From positions 1 to 52,497 of the forward strand of contig NZ_WUQZ01000023.1 in NCBI RefSeq assembly GCF_009829075.1: DNA of 52,497 nt, in the 5' to 3' direction. How positions within the stretch are numbered: position 1 is the stretch's first letter; every line of letters begins with the position of its first letter. Source of the DNA: Sphingobacterium composti. Its GTDB lineage: Bacteria; Bacteroidota; Bacteroidia; Sphingobacteriales; Sphingobacteriaceae. Both the position numbers and the translations under genes were made by a program. The notes under the pieces were generated by a model. It saw only the letters and a program-made list of their open reading frames with translations, ran no database searches and was not told where the DNA came from. This document shows positions 34,405-42,483 of this stretch, piece by piece.

Positions 34405-35019
34405 TTACCCTACATTGCGTTCGTAAGGCACACGTGTTAAAATAGAACGACCCAATGTTATTTCGTCTACATATTCCAATTCACCACCGAAAGCGATACC
34501 ACGTGCAATAGTACTCACTTGTACATTAAATTCTTTAAGTTTACGGTAGAGATAAAAGATTGTCGTATCCCCTTCCATCGTTGCAGAAAGTGCCAATATG
34601 ATCTCTTTAACTTCACCTGCTTTTAAACGTTGCAACAAACCTTCTATTTTCAAATCCGAAGGTCCTACACCATCCATCGGAGAGATCAATCCTCCCAAAA
34701 CATGGTATACACCTTGATATTGATTGGTATTTTCAATGGCCATCACATCTCGCGTATCTTCCACCACACAAATCGTAGATTTATCACGCTTCACAGAAAG
34801 GCAAATTTCACATACCTCATCATCGGAGATATTATAGCACTCCTTGCAATATTGAATTTTCTCTTTTAATAGATTCAATGACTGGGTAAAACGAGTTACT
34901 TCTGCGTCCTGTTGCTTCAATAGATGCAATACCAAACGTAAAGCTGTCTTCTTCCCTACTCCAGGTAGACGACCAAACTCCTCCACAGCATTTTCTAATA
35001 GTTTAGATGAAAAATTCAT
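34405..35019 (-). CDS. recR: Recombination protein RecR
   Basis: 204 residues, standard length. Helix-hairpin-helix FGRLPGVGKKTALRL (about 16-30), C4 zinc finger CKECYN...CEIC (about 58-74), Toprim domain with VVEDTRDVMAIE, and the C-terminal GGELEYVDEITLGRS. Works with RecO and RecF in loading RecA at gaps and in recombinational repair. Monocistronic; converges on the MFS gene. Confidence 0.97.
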   Translation of the reverse strand: MNFSSKLLENAVEEFGRLPGVGKKTALRLVLHLLKQQDAEVTRFTQSLNLLKEKIQYCKECYNISDDEVCEICLSVKRDKSTICVVEDTRDVMAIENTNQYQGVYHVLGGLISPMDGVGPSDLKIEGLLQRLKAGEVKEIILALSATMEGDTTIFYLYRKLKEFNVQVSTIARGIAFGGELEYVDEITLGRSILTRVPYERNVG

Positions 35020-35070
35020 GGTACAAAGGTAATTATTTTTTCTGTCAGATGAACATCACGATAACCGCCA

Positions 35071-35098
35071 TTGACTGCTTTATATGAAACAAAATTTG
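35071..35098 (+). promoter_or_regulatory. Candidate promoter of the SelW-like gene
   Basis: TTG at 35071 and AAAATTTG at 35091-35098 approximate the -33 TTG and -7 TAnnTTTG of Bacteroidota (first T of the -7 box is A). Spacing is 17 bases; the ATG is 14 bases further on. Confidence 0.4.
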
Positions 35099-35111
35099 TA
35101 TTATTACGTCA

Positions 35112-35393
35112 ATGAAACCAACAATTGAAATCGAATACTGTCCTAAATGTGGCTGGCTTTTACGTGCCGCCTATATGGCGCAAGAACTGCTGACGACCTT
35201 TCAAGAAGAGGTCTATGGTGTAACTTTAGTGCCTTCAGAAATCGCAGGTCGCTACATCATACGCACGGATGATATTATCATTTTTGACCGCAAACGCGTA
35301 GGTGGATTTAAGGATATAAAAGTTATCAAACAAATGGTCCGCGATCACATTTCTCCAGATAAAAATTTAGGGCATTCCGATCACAAAGCTTAA
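35112..35393 (+). CDS. SelT/SelW/SelH-family thioredoxin-like protein (Cys form)
   Basis: 93 residues with the family's CxxC redox motif in EYCPKCGWLLRA at residues 9-12; the second position that is selenocysteine in vertebrate SelW is Cys here. The rest fits the short alpha/beta thioredoxin-like fold (Rdx family). Probable cytosolic redox protein whose partner is unknown. Monocistronic. Confidence 0.88.
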   Translation: MKPTIEIEYCPKCGWLLRAAYMAQELLTTFQEEVYGVTLVPSEIAGRYIIRTDDIIIFDRKRVGGFKDIKVIKQMVRDHISPDKNLGHSDHKA

Positions 35394-35475
35394 TTTAAAA
35401 GTTGCATAATATACCATATAGTAAAATAAGTTAAATTTATTATCTTGCAATTATACATATACTTAGATAAATTAT

Positions 35476-36180
35476 ATGACAGGAGAAAACAGAATTAGAA
35501 ATTCATTCGCCAATAAGACTTGGCAAGAAATAAAAGTGAAGGACTCGTGGCAGATTTTCAAAATTATGTCAGAGTTTGTTGATGGTTTTGAAAAGTTAGC
35601 CAAAATCGGCCCATGTGTATCTATCTTTGGATCAGCTCGTACGCCAGACGAGCATAAATATTACCAGATGACCGTAAAAATTGCAGGATTATTAGCAGAA
35701 AGAGGCTATGGTGTAATCTCTGGTGGCGGACCTGGTATTATGGAGGCTGCCAACCGCGGAGCCCATGGTGTAGGTGGTAAATCTGTAGGTTTGAATATCG
35801 AATTACCGTTCGAGCAATTTCACAATAAATACATTGATCGCGACAAACTATTAGAATTTAATTACTTCTTTGTGCGTAAGGTCATGTTTATGAAATATTC
35901 GCAGGGGTATATTGTTATGCCAGGTGGATTTGGTACAATGGACGAATTATTTGAAGCGATTACATTGATACAAACTGGAAAAATCGCTCGCTTCCCTATC
36001 GTCTTGGTAGGTTCAGATTATTGGGGCGGATTATTAGAATGGGTAGAAAAGACAATGCTTGGAAATGCTTATATTTCTGAAGAAGATCTTAAACTATACC
36101 GAATCGTAGATACAGCAGAAGAAGCTGTAGAGCATATCTTCAGATTCTACGACAAGTATTTATTAAAACCAAACTTCTAA
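35476..36180 (+). CDS. LOG/TIGR00730-family Rossmann-fold protein
   Basis: 234 residues with the two signature motifs: SGGGPGIMEAANRGA (about 90-104) and PGGFGTMDELFE (about 151-162), the latter with the nucleotide-binding GGxGTxxE. Family members release the free base from nucleoside 5'-monophosphates (cytokinin-activating LOG enzymes) and were once misnamed lysine decarboxylases. In a bacterium like this the physiological role is not known. A strong terminator follows. Confidence 0.9.
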   Translation: MTGENRIRNSFANKTWQEIKVKDSWQIFKIMSEFVDGFEKLAKIGPCVSIFGSARTPDEHKYYQMTVKIAGLLAERGYGVISGGGPGIMEAANRGAHGVGGKSVGLNIELPFEQFHNKYIDRDKLLEFNYFFVRKVMFMKYSQGYIVMPGGFGTMDELFEAITLIQTGKIARFPIVLVGSDYWGGLLEWVEKTMLGNAYISEEDLKLYRIVDTAEEAVEHIFRFYDKYLLKPNF

Positions 36181-36201
36181 GATTCGTGGAAATCTCATTG
36201 C

Positions 36202-36239
36202 ATAAAAAATGCTTCTAGTTATCTAGAAGCGTTTTTTAT
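36202..36239. terminator. Terminator between LOG gene and desaturase gene
   Basis: Arms AAAAAATGCTTCTAG and CTAGAAGCGTTTTTT around TTAT; works in both directions for the converging genes. Confidence 0.85.
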
Positions 36240-36264
36240 GCTCTCTCAGCTCAAAGTTTTAAAA

Positions 36265-37305
36265 TTAAACTTCGTGATAGCGATTTGCGCGGCGGAAAGT
36301 TCCAAGATCGTTGAAACGTACACCATGTTTACGCATTACCTCGTGTGCCTTTTTACGTGCAATATGGCGAATATAGAATGTCTCATTCACCACAAAATGA
36401 TGAATAGCATGTGTCCAACCAAAGAAAAAACAAAATAATTGGAATGGATAGGTCCACCACACTGTCAATACCTGAGTTTGTTCTATAACATTTCCTTGTT
36501 CCACATCACCAAAATAATGTAGGTTGGAAGTAATAAAATGCAAACAGAATTGACGCAATAGATTAGGTAATAATACAATATAAATGATTGGGTTACACCA
36601 AACTAAAATATCTTTTATCAACTCTGGAAAAACCCAATTCAATTGATATTTATCGTGTAAGAAATCTAAAAGTATATCCGTGAAGAATATGTATAAAATC
36701 ACATGGGAAAGAATCGTGAAAGGAATTAAACCGAAAACTCCGCTTAATTTCAACCTCTTAGCTGTTTGCAACTTTAGATTTCCTTTATCAACTTCCTTTT
36801 TCATATCACTAAATAAGCCGATTACACGCAATGCATTTCCAACAACCAAATCTGGTGTGAACATCAACCTCTTTAATGACCATTTCTCTCCATTGGTCAC
36901 ACCACGTTCTTCCACATCATGTACTGTTCCAGAAAACTTGTGGTGATGATAATGTAATACACGTCTAAACCATGGATTTAATGTAAGTGGACGAACCAAC
37001 CAAATAAACAACAGCATAATATTGTGAACGATACGGTTGTTTTTGAAATAGATAAAATGAATTAAGTCATGCTCCAACTCATGCAAAACGCCAAATAAAA
37101 ATGCATTTCCTAGTATCAATGCCCAACCAGGAAGTAAATCCACATACCACATATAGCCTAAGCCAGCACTTGCCAATAGACAAGAAATGAATATGGTGAA
37201 TCCGATAAAGTTCTGATATTTTAATAAAGGATATTTTGCTCTTAACGCTTTATAAGAAGCTATAATTTCCTTTTTTATGATGTTTGTTTTCTGTTGATGC
37301 GTCAC
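36265..37305 (-). CDS. Membrane fatty acid desaturase
   Basis: 346-residue di-iron membrane enzyme with the three His boxes HELEHD (about 90), HYHHH (about 118) and HAIHH (about 305), plus four membrane helices. It would introduce a double bond in acyl chains or a related lipid and so adjust membrane fluidity. Regiochemistry cannot be told from sequence alone. Start ATG 37305, monocistronic. Confidence 0.85.
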   Translation of the reverse strand: MTHQQKTNIIKKEIIASYKALRAKYPLLKYQNFIGFTIFISCLLASAGLGYMWYVDLLPGWALILGNAFLFGVLHELEHDLIHFIYFKNNRIVHNIMLLFIWLVRPLTLNPWFRRVLHYHHHKFSGTVHDVEERGVTNGEKWSLKRLMFTPDLVVGNALRVIGLFSDMKKEVDKGNLKLQTAKRLKLSGVFGLIPFTILSHVILYIFFTDILLDFLHDKYQLNWVFPELIKDILVWCNPIIYIVLLPNLLRQFCLHFITSNLHYFGDVEQGNVIEQTQVLTVWWTYPFQLFCFFFGWTHAIHHFVVNETFYIRHIARKKAHEVMRKHGVRFNDLGTFRRANRYHEV

Positions 37306-37439
37306 CCCAATAGTAGTTGTTCTTATACAAAACTACCTAAATATATTTATAACATCTTCATCTTAACGTAACATAAATATAGATTGTCTGACTCCAATAA
37401 GTAAAAGGCAAGGCTGAATTTATACCACTGCATATAAAT

Positions 37440-38249
37440 TTAATCGCCAAATGCCCAAATCAAAGCCTTTTCTTTTGTTGCTCTGAAGATCGTATGATGC
37501 TTTTCATTTGGTTCATCCGAGTAAGTCCATTTTAGATTGGACGGACTGTTTGATGTCAAGATAGCTGCCAACTCCTTTGTATATTGATTTATATCCGCAG
37601 CATCTGAGCCGGCAAACCACAATCGTTTTTTATCGATTGGAAATTCTCCCAAATGTTCATGCGCTGTGCGGTTCAAAAAGTGATTATTCCACCATAAGGA
37701 AGGATCAAAGGCAATATAATTCGTGAATAAATCTGGATGTAGGAAAAAAGTTTCCATCACAAATAAACCAGATAGGGACTCCCCAATTATACTTCTTTCT
37801 AAAGTAGTACGATATCGACCTTCAATCTCTGGAAACAATTCCTCTTTTATAAAATCACGAAACTTGGATGAACCTCCAACTTTAGCTGCTATTTCCTTAT
37901 CCTTTGCTACTACGGTGACAGGCGTGAGGTCTCGCCTGCGCTGTGTATTTTCTATACCGACCAAAATCATCGGAGCTATCATATTTTCGTTTATCAATTT
38001 CTCTAACGTATTGGCAATGTGTGGAAAATCTTCTTTCACACCACCATCTGCCATATACATAATTGGTAAAGAATCTGTACCTGACTTATACTGATCAGGC
38101 AGCCAAACATTTATAACGCGCTCTTCACCAAGTATTTTTGACTGTACACGTAGGCTATCATGCGCTGGAACGGGATCGTGTGCCGGCGAATTTCTACTAC
38201 TACTCGCAAAAATCAGAACTGAAAATAGAATGAAATACAAGTTTTTCAT
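37440..38249 (-). CDS. Exported esterase D-like alpha/beta hydrolase
   Basis: From the ATG at 38249 (rather than the upstream 38291) it has a signal peptide MKNLYFILFSVLIFASSS and 269 residues. Esterase D/enterochelin-esterase-type fold: nucleophile elbow GESLSG (about residue 150), IMYMADGG oxyanion region, and the C-terminal EKHHTIF His. Acts in the periplasm on small esters; siderophore-ester hydrolysis is a possibility without local support. Monocistronic. Confidence 0.82.
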   Translation of the reverse strand: MKNLYFILFSVLIFASSSRNSPAHDPVPAHDSLRVQSKILGEERVINVWLPDQYKSGTDSLPIMYMADGGVKEDFPHIANTLEKLINENMIAPMILVGIENTQRRRDLTPVTVVAKDKEIAAKVGGSSKFRDFIKEELFPEIEGRYRTTLERSIIGESLSGLFVMETFFLHPDLFTNYIAFDPSLWWNNHFLNRTAHEHLGEFPIDKKRLWFAGSDAADINQYTKELAAILTSNSPSNLKWTYSDEPNEKHHTIFRATKEKALIWAFGD

Positions 38250-38325
38250 AATTAGTGTATATAATTTAAAAATAGAAAATTTTACACACAATCAAAAACC
38301 ACTACTGTTTAGTTAAAACTGTGAA

Positions 38326-38784
38326 TTATTGTTCACTAATTTCTTTTAGCTTATCCATTGCTTTGGGATATTTATCATTAAAGTAGGCTAAGAAATCATC
38401 AATCGTATCCAATTCTACTGTTACAATTGTTTTCCCGTTTTGCTCTTCAAACTTATAAATCTCATAGCCACCAGCCCATTTCTCTACTTGTTCCCCTGTT
38501 GTGATCTCCTCATCACCGTCCACAAAACCGTAATGTTGAACAGATACCAATTTAGCAGGCTGATTTTCTTCAACCGCTGAAACCATCCCTCCTTTTTTTC
38601 CGTTTTCATCACAACCTACAAATAGAATTTTACTTCCTTTGTCCCAGCTTCCTTCATACGTAGAAGTCGGATTAAATGTCGCAGTCCAATACTCATAAGT
38701 AGATTTATCCTGTAAGCCCAACATCGACTCATACACTCGCTGTGCCGATGCGTTTATTTCTTTTTCAAATGTTAACTTTTGCAT
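38326..38784 (-). CDS. SRPBCC/AHSA1-like domain protein
   Basis: 152 residues of the START/Bet v 1-like helix-grip fold: FEKEINASAQRVYESMLG at the N-terminus, a central beta sheet with KILFVGCDENGKKGG, and a C-terminal long helix. Members bind hydrophobic ligands or serve as hydrolase-like accessory proteins. Lies between the esterase and the SnoaL-like gene on the same strand; spacing of 58 bases or less suggests joint transcription with the latter. Confidence 0.8.
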   Translation of the reverse strand: MQKLTFEKEINASAQRVYESMLGLQDKSTYEYWTATFNPTSTYEGSWDKGSKILFVGCDENGKKGGMVSAVEENQPAKLVSVQHYGFVDGDEEITTGEQVEKWAGGYEIYKFEEQNGKTIVTVELDTIDDFLAYFNDKYPKAMDKLKEISEQ

Positions 38785-38842
38785 GATTTATAATTTTTGA
38801 GGAGAATTCAAACGATTTAATAATTTCTAATTTCTATTGTGC

Positions 38843-39193
38843 TTAAGATTTATCTGCTATACAATAAGAGGTAATGCTTGCGATATTATTATTTGCATCA
38901 AATACGTAGATATCGCAGGATGACACGAAAGAGACGCGTTTATTCTCACGAATAAATTCAGCCGTACCATTTATAACCACGCAATTGGCGTTCTCAATAA
39001 CATTTAGTTGCAGAAAATTTGTGGTGACGCTATCAAAATAGGCTCTTACATTTGTACAGAAAGATTCAATCTCTTTTCTGCCGGTTAGATTTTGCTCTCC
39101 TAGTGTATCCCAAGTTGTTTGGTCAGTTATGTACACAAAAGATTTTTCAAAATCTCCACGAGAGAAAGCTTGTGCTATTTCTGATTTCGTCAT
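38843..39193 (-). CDS. SnoaL-like/NTF2-fold protein, 116 aa
   Basis: Short protein with the NTF2-like pattern: N-terminal helices (EIAQAFSRGDFEKSFVY), tryptophan- and Gly-containing turn, and a curved sheet (VVINGTAEFIRENKRVSFVS). Such domains bind small hydrophobic substrates or act as isomerases. Small-molecule role is unknown. Followed by the SRPBCC gene 58 bases on. Confidence 0.7.
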   Translation of the reverse strand: MTKSEIAQAFSRGDFEKSFVYITDQTTWDTLGEQNLTGRKEIESFCTNVRAYFDSVTTNFLQLNVIENANCVVINGTAEFIRENKRVSFVSSCDIYVFDANNNIASITSYCIADKS

Positions 39194-39294
39194 TGGTCAA
39201 AAACTTAAACGTAATGCAGTAAAAGTAAACTAAGTTTTTGTAAAAGCTCTTGCCATAGCACAAGAAAAGCTAGCGTAATTTAAATACTCTAGCT

Positions 39295-39918
39295 CTAATT
39301 TGAAATTGTAATAGCTTCGCGGATATGACTATTTGACTCAATAACTTTAAGGATTAAATTCGCCACATTAGCGCGTGAAATCCGAGAAGTCTTTGGTTTG
39401 ATTTGCTTGCCGTATTCGTATGAGGTTACATTCGGATCATTCATCAAACCACTTGGTCGAATAATCGTCCAGTTCAAATTACTTGTTTTGACAGCCAATT
39501 CTTGTGCTTCATGATCTTGTCGAGCAGCAGGCATAAAAAGTTTAAATATCAGTTTAGTGAATAATGGAAGAGTATGCCAACTCTCCCCAATGCCCATGGA
39601 CGACACCGCAACCAATCGCTTCACACCTACTTCTTGCATCGCCTCTATAATTACAAGCGTACCAAAGGTTCTTAGTCCAGAGTTTTTATACAATTGTCTC
39701 GAACCAAGCGTACAGACTACAGCATCTTGTCCTTGAATCGTAGATTTTACAGCATCGAGATTATTAAAGTCTCCTGAGAAAACTCATATATCTTTATCAA
39801 AAGTTGGTAATCGTTTTGGATCACGTACCATCACAGTCACTTCATGACCATGCTCTAAAGCTTGTTTGACAAGCTCAATTCCCGTTTTGCCAGTGGAACC
39901 AAAGATTGCTATTTTCAT
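39295..39918 (-). pseudogene. NmrA/NAD(P)-binding protein broken by one in-frame TGA
   Basis: Reading from ATG 39918, the frame gives a full Rossmann protein: [15 protein letters not shown] with the nucleotide-binding GxxGxxG, then VRDPKRL, and further on the SMGIGE and IRPSGLMND blocks. It is interrupted only at codon 45, TGA at 39786-39784, in DKDI-stop-VFSGDF, where relatives usually have Arg (CGA). The downstream part has an internal ATG at 39693 and could yield a 132-aa remnant without the cofactor site. A C-to-T change explains it simply; a sequencing error cannot be excluded. Confidence 0.85.
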
Positions 39919-40013
39919 TTGATTGTTTTTTATAGGTAGAAGTTGAAGATTTATTTTTATTCAATATTAAACATATCTTTTACTTTTCGAGTTATATTAT
40001 ATTCATAAATTGA

Positions 40014-41609
40014 TTAAATAGTTTTTGGACTCTTCATTTTTCCTTGAGATGATTTGTATTCATATCTTTGATCATTTTTTGATCTTAAAGTATTCTGCAA
40101 AACAATAAAATGTCTAGATAGCTGCTTCCGTATTGATGGTGAATTTAAACCATCCTTTTGTTTTTTATTGCTATTTATATAGTACTCATTTGAAGCGTTA
40201 AAAGCGTATGTTATAAAATTTCTTTTACCGAGATGAGAATATCTTTCAAAGATTTGTTGTTTCCATATTTTATTATCTTTTCCACTTCGACCATATGCCA
40301 TAACAACTGTCTTAACAATTCGACTTTTCATTTTTCTAAAATACCTTGATAAACTACTTGAACGAATAAAGATATTTTGCCCATTAAATTCAAACCCCAA
40401 ATATTGAAGGGATTTATAAAATAACTTTTCATTGGCTGAGTTCGTAATAGTAACACCCGATTTTATTTGCCTTTTCTTATTAAAAGCTCTAATTTCTCCA
40501 TTGGAGTTGGGACGAAATTCTGTAAACTCAACTTTTCTATTTTGTATTTCTAAATGATATTCGTCTGATATTTTTTGTATAATTTCATTTTGCAACCTTT
40601 CTGCTATATGACTATCACAAACTATTAAAATATCATCACAATATCTACGATAAAAAAATCCTTCTTTTATTGACTTTTCATATAAATCTTTATCAAAATC
40701 AAGTAAGTATATATTAGAAAGCAAAGCACTCATACTAGATCCTTGTGGAATTCCAACTTTTCGATTAGAGGCTTTGTTCCGCTTGTTATTTTTAACAATT
40801 AGTCTATCAGTACGAAGTTGTTCAAATTTATGGTAGTTTTTATTTCCAGGTATAAGTTCTAAAAAAGTTTCAAAATTTTTATTTTCCTTTTTTAACTTTT
40901 TAAGATCTACTTGATATTTTTTCAATACACTATTTTTACTTACATAACTATATTCTGTTAATGATTTATATAATTTAAATTGGTCTTCTGGTAATTTACG
41001 ACCAATAACTTTAATCCACTTTTCTTTTAGAATTTCATGGTCAATGTGGTCAAAATATCCTTTAATATCTAAAGCTATTGCGGAACAATTTCCTCTATGT
41101 TTTATCTCATCAAAAACTTCTTTTGCAAATTGTATATTACATTTTCCGTCTAAATTTGAGCGATAAGCGAGTGGACAATTTCCAAAACCTACTTTATCAA
41201 TATATGATTCATATTTCTTTGTTAAAAAGTAAGAGTAAAAGCCATAAATTAAACTATCAATATGTGAAGCAAAACAGATAGGTCGAATTTTTGTCTCTAA
41301 GTCATAATGACCTTCTTCCTGCTGGTATTTGTAACGAGGAGTTTGAATTAGAATTTTTAAGAATGGACTAAATGCCCAACTTTCATGTTTTTTATGATTT
41401 TTGTTGTAAAACCGTAGACCATTTTTAAGAATTATTTTTAATTCCTCGCTGCGTTCCGGAAACCAAAATCTGTTATCAAAGTGTAAATATCCTTTTTTTA
41501 AATACTTTCTAGCTTCTTTACCTGAATTATTTTTGATTGTTTTATAATTAGATAACTCTTGTTCGGACCAACCATTCCAGTAGTCTTCAAATTCTTCTTC
41601 GGTCAACAT
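40014..41609 (-). CDS. Group-UG reverse transcriptase, DRT-like (candidate DRT2)
   Basis: 531-residue reverse transcriptase not associated with a group II intron or retron msr/msd. RT motifs: A at ALDIKGYFDHIDH (Asp181), B at GIPQGSSMSALLSN (PQG 288-290), and the active-site YCDDI (323-326). KIRPICFASHIDS near 107-119 precedes the palm, and a C-terminal region of about 130 basic residues follows. The layout and the blocks AYRSN, KCNIQFAKEVF and SLTEYSYV resemble the defence-associated UG/DRT group, most like DRT2 from memory. Its 5' leader (41620-41960) is hairpin-rich, consistent with a template RNA. AT-rich, all minus strand, adjoining the STAND operon. Confidence is high for an RT, moderate for DRT2. 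Confidence 0.75.
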   Translation of the reverse strand: MLTEEEFEDYWNGWSEQELSNYKTIKNNSGKEARKYLKKGYLHFDNRFWFPERSEELKIILKNGLRFYNKNHKKHESWAFSPFLKILIQTPRYKYQQEEGHYDLETKIRPICFASHIDSLIYGFYSYFLTKKYESYIDKVGFGNCPLAYRSNLDGKCNIQFAKEVFDEIKHRGNCSAIALDIKGYFDHIDHEILKEKWIKVIGRKLPEDQFKLYKSLTEYSYVSKNSVLKKYQVDLKKLKKENKNFETFLELIPGNKNYHKFEQLRTDRLIVKNNKRNKASNRKVGIPQGSSMSALLSNIYLLDFDKDLYEKSIKEGFFYRRYCDDILIVCDSHIAERLQNEIIQKISDEYHLEIQNRKVEFTEFRPNSNGEIRAFNKKRQIKSGVTITNSANEKLFYKSLQYLGFEFNGQNIFIRSSSLSRYFRKMKSRIVKTVVMAYGRSGKDNKIWKQQIFERYSHLGKRNFITYAFNASNEYYINSNKKQKDGLNSPSIRKQLSRHFIVLQNTLRSKNDQRYEYKSSQGKMKSPKTI

Positions 41610-41619
41610 TGGCTTTATT

Positions 41620-41963
41620 ATTTTTTAATGGGACACTGCCCAGTGAGCAATACCAGTTATGACTTAACTGGACAGTGTGCACTTTTTTTCAAATGCGTCA
41701 GCTGAAAGTTTTCCTCCAACTTTCTCAGGATTCACACCTATTAAGCTTTTTATCCACCCTTAGCCAATCAAGCCGAAGCATTCGGAATGTGGCATTTCAG
41801 ATTGTAACATTACAAACGAGTAAGCATTATCAACCTTTTTAGGATTACCGACAAGAGAAACTGGCCTTGCTTTTGTTTCCCTAAAACCTCGAAACTTTAG
41901 TTTCTCGGGCATTTCCAGTTTAACACTAGAGAGGAATGAATTAACATCAAGAAGATGAATCAC
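41620..41963 (-). ncRNA. Candidate structured noncoding RNA upstream of the RT
   Basis: Region 5' of the RT gene on the same strand. At least five stem-loops: a nested one 24 bases before the RT start (ACACTGCCCAGT / ACTGGACAGTGT, 41633-41678, with inner CCAGTTA/TAACTGG), GAAAGTT / AACTTTC (41704-41724), CCGAA / TTCGG (41773-41785), TTGTAA / TTACAA (41802-41815) and GAAACT / AGTTTC (41891-41904). The same sequence also reads as an open frame of 67 codons from ATG 41963 to a TAA at 41762, then 32 more to the next stop, with coding-like composition. DRT2 systems keep their template ncRNA in just this place. Confidence 0.55.
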
Positions 41964-42235
41964 TATAATACACTCATATTCGAGCTAACAAGCATATTGC
42001 TTTACGCAACTGGGACTTACTATTCGAACACTCTGTCAGAAAGCCTTGCCTTAATGGCAGGGATGGCACAAAGTTTGTCGTCTATTACAAAGTTAAACAT
42101 CTCACCATCGGTCTATTGCAACCTATGCATATACTCTTAATCACATTCTATGCCATATTATTTTTGCGACATTTTGTCATAAAAAAGTATTTAAATATAA
42201 ATAATATTTTTAATTGACCCCTTGGGTTCTCATCC
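41964..42235. other. Rest of the RT upstream gap
   Basis: No convincing gene. AT-rich from 42140 on. On the minus strand TTGTTAGCTCGAATATGAGTGTATTATAG (read in parts: TTGTTA then TATTAT about 20 bases later, near 41960-41995) could be a promoter for the leader RNA. A short open frame on the plus strand (41955-42140) has no support. Confidence 0.3.
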
Positions 42236-42320
42236 CGCGGGTAAAACAAAAAGCCCAATCTTTCGATTGAGCTTTTTGTTTTGTGAACCCATTGGTACGA
42301 AACTCGAACTCTTTATTGGA
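42222..42320. other. tRNA-3'-end-like fragments around a terminator, possible attachment site
   Basis: Plus strand TTGGGTTCTCATCCCGCGGG (about 42222-42241) and, on the minus strand, GAGTTCGAGTTTCGTACC then ATGGGTTCAC (about 42310-42281) both look like tRNA T-arm and acceptor ends, facing each other across the hairpin. Neither can be extended to a whole tRNA. tRNA 3' ends are usual integration sites, so these may be remnants of attachment sites. Weak evidence. Confidence 0.25.
42244..42283. terminator. Long bidirectional hairpin terminator
   Basis: Arms AAAACAAAAAGCCCAATC and GATTGAGCTTTTTGTTTT, nearly perfect, loop TTTC. Lies between the HEPN gene end (42484) and the RT leader, thus separating the two defence units. 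Confidence 0.85.
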
Positions 42321-42483
42321 AGATTTAAGACGCTTGAATCAACTTAAACATACCTCACTATCCACAGATATAGATACAGAAATTCCACAACACAAACTCA
42401 ACAATAAAACAAGTAAATTAAAAAGATAGTATTTAGACATCTTAACGATTTAGATGCTGTTTTTATTCTATGACATATATTAC

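Noticed and set aside
35112..35393. SelW-like gene as a true selenoprotein
   Set aside because: The motif is CPKC, both encoded as Cys; no TGA.
39784..39786. TGA read as selenocysteine in the NmrA-like gene
   Set aside because: No SECIS-like hairpin just after the codon, no redox motif there, and relatives have Arg; a nonsense change is simpler.
40014..41609. Group II intron around the RT
   Set aside because: No domain V-like hairpin downstream and no maturase or HNH domain; the N-terminus and motif spacing are of the UG type.
41955..42140. 61-residue open frame opposite the RT leader
   Set aside because: No start signal and no coding character; chance frame.
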